This document shows, piece after piece, positions 61,595 to 64,000 of a stretch of DNA of 64,000 nt. The notes under the pieces were generated by a model. That model saw nothing but the letters and a program-made list of their open reading frames with translations, searched no databases and had not been told where the DNA came from. Positions within the stretch are counted from its first letter, which is position 1. Every line of letters begins with the position of its first letter. Made by a program: the position numbers and the translations under genes. The stretch spans positions 1 through 64,000 of the forward strand of contig JBBQHB010000001.1 of assembly GCA_038323575.1 (NCBI GenBank), read 5' to 3'. Source of the DNA: CAINVV01 sp038323575. GTDB taxonomy: Bacteria > Bacteroidota > Bacteroidia > Bacteroidales > Prolixibacteraceae.

Positions 61595-61606
61595 TAGAAA
61601 CATAAT

Positions 61607-61849
61607 ATGAGATCTAATTCAAGTACAATGCTGATTGATAATTATTTTGGACTTTTAAGCAGTTTGAGCAAGGAGAATAAAATTAAACTTATTGCTAAGC
61701 TCTCCAATTCGATTGTTGAGGAAGTTTCTGAAACTGAAGATGTCGTAGATAGATTTTTTGGTGCTTTTAAATCTAAAAAAAGCGCGGAAGAGATCATCAG
61801 TGATATATGTGCCAGCCGAAATTTTAATCGATCAATCGAAAAGTTTTAG
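61607..61849 (+). CDS. probable antitoxin of a VapBC-type pair
   Basis: An 80-residue acidic, helical protein (LSKENKIKLIAKLSNSIVEEV, FGAFKSKKSAEEIISDI) of the kind that precedes PIN-domain toxins in Bacteroidota. No classic AbrB or RHH DNA-binding motif was recognised. It starts 12 bases after a promoter box and ends three bases before the toxin gene. A start at Met 8 (MLIDNYF) is possible. Low G+C compared with neighbours suggests transfer. Confidence 0.7.
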   Translation: MRSNSSTMLIDNYFGLLSSLSKENKIKLIAKLSNSIVEEVSETEDVVDRFFGAFKSKKSAEEIISDICASRNFNRSIEKF

Positions 61850-61852
61850 CCA

Positions 61853-62254
61853 ATGGAGAAATATCTATTGGACACAAATATTTGCATCTATTTCTTGAAA
61901 GGGAAATACCACCTGAACAGCCAGTTGAAAAAAATTGGATTTCGAAACTGTTGTATTTCAGAAGTAACTCTTGCTGAGCTCAAATATGGAGCAGAATGTA
62001 GTGACAGAATTACAGATAATATGAAAATGGTCAATGATTTTGCAAAAGAGATTGTCATTGTCCCCATATTCAATGCATTGGATATCTATGCAAAAGAGAA
62101 AGCACGGTTAAGAAAAACAGGAAATTTGATCGATGATTTTGATATTTTGATAGGCGCCACAGCCGTAGCAAATGATTTAATTTTGGTAACAGAAAATGAA
62201 AAACATCTCAACCGGTTATCAAAAATCAGAATAGAAAACTGGGTTAATAGGTAA
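61853..62254 (+). CDS. vapC: VapC-family PIN-domain ribonuclease toxin
   Basis: A 133-residue PIN-domain nuclease. The acidic cluster is visible as LLDTNICIYFLKG (Asp 7), the Glu of SEVTLAELKYGAE, the Asp in LIDDFDILIGATAV, and the C-terminal VTENEKHLNRL. VapC toxins cleave initiator tRNA or rRNA loops. The gene directly upstream is its antitoxin. All catalytic acids seem present, so the toxin should be active. Confidence 0.88.
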   Translation: MEKYLLDTNICIYFLKGKYHLNSQLKKIGFRNCCISEVTLAELKYGAECSDRITDNMKMVNDFAKEIVIVPIFNALDIYAKEKARLRKTGNLIDDFDILIGATAVANDLILVTENEKHLNRLSKIRIENWVNR

Positions 62255-62297
62255 AGAATGCGGAAAAAATCGACATATTAAGTTCCGTATAATATGC

Positions 62298-62438
62298 TCA
62301 ACTTGCTTTTCGGGTTTTTAAGTCCTTCTGAAAAGCAAAAAAATTCCTCTTTTCAGGTAAAAATTCATTTATCTCACTGATTGACAACTCAATATCTTTA
62401 AGGCATGCTAAAATGTCATTTTGATTATTATTTTGCAT
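62298..62438 (-). pseudogene. hepT: truncated HepT (HEPN, DUF86) toxin
   Basis: A 46-codon frame starts inside the last codons of mntA (11-base overlap). It reads as the N-terminus of a DUF86/HEPN toxin: NDILACLKDIELSISEINEF, then FFAFQKDLKTRKA. It stops just where intact relatives continue with ERNLEIIGEA. The catalytic R-x4-6-H of HEPN RNases lies further on and is lost. A 9-base inverted repeat (TTGCTTTTC/GAAAAGCAA) at 62303-62338 surrounds the break. The toxin is probably inactive, leaving the antitoxin alone. Confidence 0.7.
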
Positions 62439-62727
62439 AAACCAGTGATTTGGAACGGTCTATATTTTGCCGGATATACGGATTTTTGATGGCTTTATTT
62501 TCGAGAAGATCTATAGGCCGTCCTATAAGATCTTGTAATCCAAATTTCAAGTTGAAATAACTATCCGCATAATCAAAAGGGTCGTTCGCATCAATATCGA
62601 CTACTAAATCAATATCACTTTTTTCGGTAAACCTTTCCGTCAATACTGAACCAAATACATAGAGAGACTTTACCTTGTTATTTAGGCATAAACGTTTAAT
62701 CTCATTTGTATAACTATCAAGAAACAT
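62428..62727 (-). CDS. mntA: MntA-like minimal nucleotidyltransferase antitoxin
   Basis: A 99-residue minimal nucleotidyltransferase (MNT). The catalytic pattern GS-x-D-x-D is in YVFGSVLTERFTEKSDIDLVVDID. In MntA-HepT systems it AMPylates and silences the HEPN toxin HepT. Here the partner gene is truncated, so mntA appears to be an orphan. It has a consensus promoter and almost no leader. Composition is A+T-rich like the neighbouring VapBC-type pair. Confidence 0.85.
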   Translation of the reverse strand: MFLDSYTNEIKRLCLNNKVKSLYVFGSVLTERFTEKSDIDLVVDIDANDPFDYADSYFNLKFGLQDLIGRPIDLLENKAIKNPYIRQNIDRSKSLVYAK

Positions 62728-62743
62728 GATCCAGTATTTTGCA

Positions 62744-62774
62744 CAAATTTAATCATTCCAAATTAGCTTTCAAA
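62744..62774 (-). promoter_or_regulatory. near-ideal promoter for mntA
   Basis: On the minus strand TTTG and TAAATTTG are separated by exactly 19 bases, a full match to the Bacteroidota consensus. The predicted leader is about 12 bases. Confidence 0.65.
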
Positions 62775-62920
62775 CAAGCAAATAGCCTGTTAGAAAAGCT
62801 ATACCTGCATACATCAGCGGTTCCACAGTCTCTTTTTCTATTGTTTACTGTCGGGAGAAAAAACATTGTCGGGAAGAGACAAAAAAATAAAGAAAATCAT
62901 TAATAAATTCTAATAGAGAT

Positions 62921-62972
62921 AGTTGCGTAGAAAACGCAACTGCAAATCTTCTCCAATAAACAACTATTTTTG
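62921..62972 (+). promoter_or_regulatory. inverted repeat and -7 box upstream of miaB
   Basis: AGTTGCGT-5-ACGCAACT (62921-62941) is a perfect 8-base inverted repeat. It lies 23 bases before a TATTTTTG -7 box (62965-62972), itself 19 bases ahead of the miaB ATG. No -33 TTTG is present; the inverted repeat sits near where it should be. Confidence 0.4.
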
Positions 62973-62991
62973 TGCATTATAAAAGTGAATA

Positions 62992-64000
62992 ATGGACAAA
63001 AACAATATAGGTAACTCTGAGTTACCAAAGAAACTATATATCGAAACCTACGGCTGTCAGATGAATGTCGCTGACAGTGAAGTGGTTGCCTCTGTGATGG
63101 GTGACCGCGGTTTCACCATCACCGACCAATATGCTGATGCGGATGCCATCTTCGTCAATACCTGCTCGGTACGCGACAATGCCGAGAAGAAGATCTGGAA
63201 CAGACTCTCTTTTTTCAAAGGGCTGAAGAAGAAAAAACCGAAGCTTGTTATCGGACTGATCGGCTGCATGGCTGAAAGGATCGGGGATGAATTGGTGGAG
63301 AAAAAAACTGTCGATCTGGTTGCCGGTCCGGATGCCTACCGGGATCTTCCTTTCCTCTATGACAAAGCCAGACATGGTGAAAGTGCCGTCAATGTTGAAC
63401 TCACCATCGACGAAACGTACGATTCCATCATCCCGAAAAGGATCGGGGACGAAAAGATTTCCGGATTTGTCTCAATAACCCGCGGGTGCAACAACTTTTG
63501 CACCTACTGCATCGTTCCATACACGCGTGGCCGTGAACGCAGCCGCGATCCAAAAGATATCCTCAACGAAGTGAAGGCCCTGATCGGAGGCGGCACCAAA
63601 GAGGTGACCCTGCTGGGCCAGAATGTGAACTCGTATGTCTGGCATCCTGAACCAACGAGGAAACCGATCAAATTTCCGGACCTGCTGGAAATGGTGGCCC
63701 AAATCTCCCCCGCCTTGCGTGTCAGGTTTACCACTTCACACCCCAAAGATTTGTCCGACAAGCTGTTGCGAAAAATGGTGGCTTATCCGAATATTTGTCG
63801 GCACATCCATCTGCCGGTGCAGTCGGGCAGTTCGGTCATCCTGAAAAAGATGAACCGCAAGTACGACCGCGAATGGTACCTCGACCGTATCTCGGCCATC
63901 CGGTTGGCCCTTCCGGGATGCGGGATCACGACCGACATCTTCTGCGGCTTCTGTACCGAAACCGAAGAGGACCACCGGCAATCGCTGCAGCTAATGGAGG
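62992..64000 (+). CDS. miaB: tRNA-2-methylthio-N6-dimethylallyladenosine synthase MiaB, 3' end outside window
   Basis: Partial: the frame is open to the window edge (about 336 of some 440-460 codons). MiaB adds the methylthio group to i6A37 of tRNA. The N-terminal MTTase domain has the cluster cysteines in IETYGCQMN, FVNTCSVRDNAEKK and LIGCMAERIG. The radical-SAM motif is TRGCNNFCTYC, followed by IVPYTRGRERSR and LLGQNVNSY. The start MDKNNIGN follows its promoter. RsmI and RsmH encoded elsewhere in this window also modify RNA. Confidence 0.95.
   Translation, partial: MDKNNIGNSELPKKLYIETYGCQMNVADSEVVASVMGDRGFTITDQYADADAIFVNTCSVRDNAEKKIWNRLSFFKGLKKKKPKLVIGLIGCMAERIGDELVEKKTVDLVAGPDAYRDLPFLYDKARHGESAVNVELTIDETYDSIIPKRIGDEKISGFVSITRGCNNFCTYCIVPYTRGRERSRDPKDILNEVKALIGGGTKEVTLLGQNVNSYVWHPEPTRKPIKFPDLLEMVAQISPALRVRFTTSHPKDLSDKLLRKMVAYPNICRHIHLPVQSGSSVILKKMNRKYDREWYLDRISAIRLALPGCGITTDIFCGFCTETEEDHRQSLQLME

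Overview
The window comes from the chromosome of a member of the Bacteroidota, most likely the order Bacteroidales or a close relative. Several signs point there: a SusC/SusD outer-membrane uptake locus, a MurF-Alr fusion, the gliding lipoprotein GldB beside nadE, a GlsA/GlsB glycine-lipid pair, a dcw cluster ending in ftsZ and a YqeY gene, many lipoproteins, and promoters of the TTTG-N19-21-TAnnTTTG type. Except for the IS element at the left edge and three small toxin-antitoxin loci, the content is housekeeping. No tRNA, rRNA, CRISPR array or phage was seen.

Layout. 1-2.2 kb: an IS1634-type insertion sequence whose left end lies at the window edge. 2.4-9.1 kb: a minus-strand susC-susD operon with two extra surface lipoproteins and no carbohydrate-active enzyme. 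9.6-13.4 kb: an AAA/DUF4143 ATPase, a HAD nucleotidase, rsmI and an unknown protein with an in-frame simple repeat. 13.5-16.6 kb: tdk and murF-alr. 16.6-23.4 kb: a four-helix-bundle protein, a Crp/Fnr regulator, nadE, gldB, a DUF1080 lipoprotein and phosphofructokinase. 23.5-33.6 kb: a DUF1573 protein, meaB, a TlpA-like thioredoxin, an ECF sigma factor with a dual-membrane anti-sigma/beta-barrel partner, a lytic transglycosylase and uvrA. 33.8-39.4 kb: a small thioredoxin, hicBA, a second four-helix-bundle protein, a TGS-uridine-kinase-like enzyme, and a YceI protein near a four-helix membrane protein. 39.4-56.7 kb: the whole dcw cluster on the minus strand (mraZ, rsmH, ftsL, ftsI, murE, mraY, murD, ftsW, murG, murC, ftsQ, ftsA, ftsZ2, ftsZ1, yqeY). 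57-61.5 kb: glsA, glsB, purF and a SPOR protein. 61.6-64 kb: a VapBC-type pair, an MntA nucleotidyltransferase with a truncated HepT, and the start of miaB.

The most unusual point is the tandem pair of ftsZ genes. The downstream copy has the usual Bacteroidota C-terminal tail. The copy next to ftsA lacks it and ends in what looks like an amphipathic, FtsA-like membrane-binding helix. Long simple-repeat arrays in inverted orientation lie between the two genes.

A second theme is the spread of short tandem-repeat arrays (GGATAAA, CTTTAGCTCA, TTCAAACC, GACGGGAA, CCGTTTC and an ACCACAGATTACGC family). Many begin at, or within a few bases of, a stop codon. Several sit as inverted pairs that could form very long hairpins, and one has expanded inside a coding sequence.
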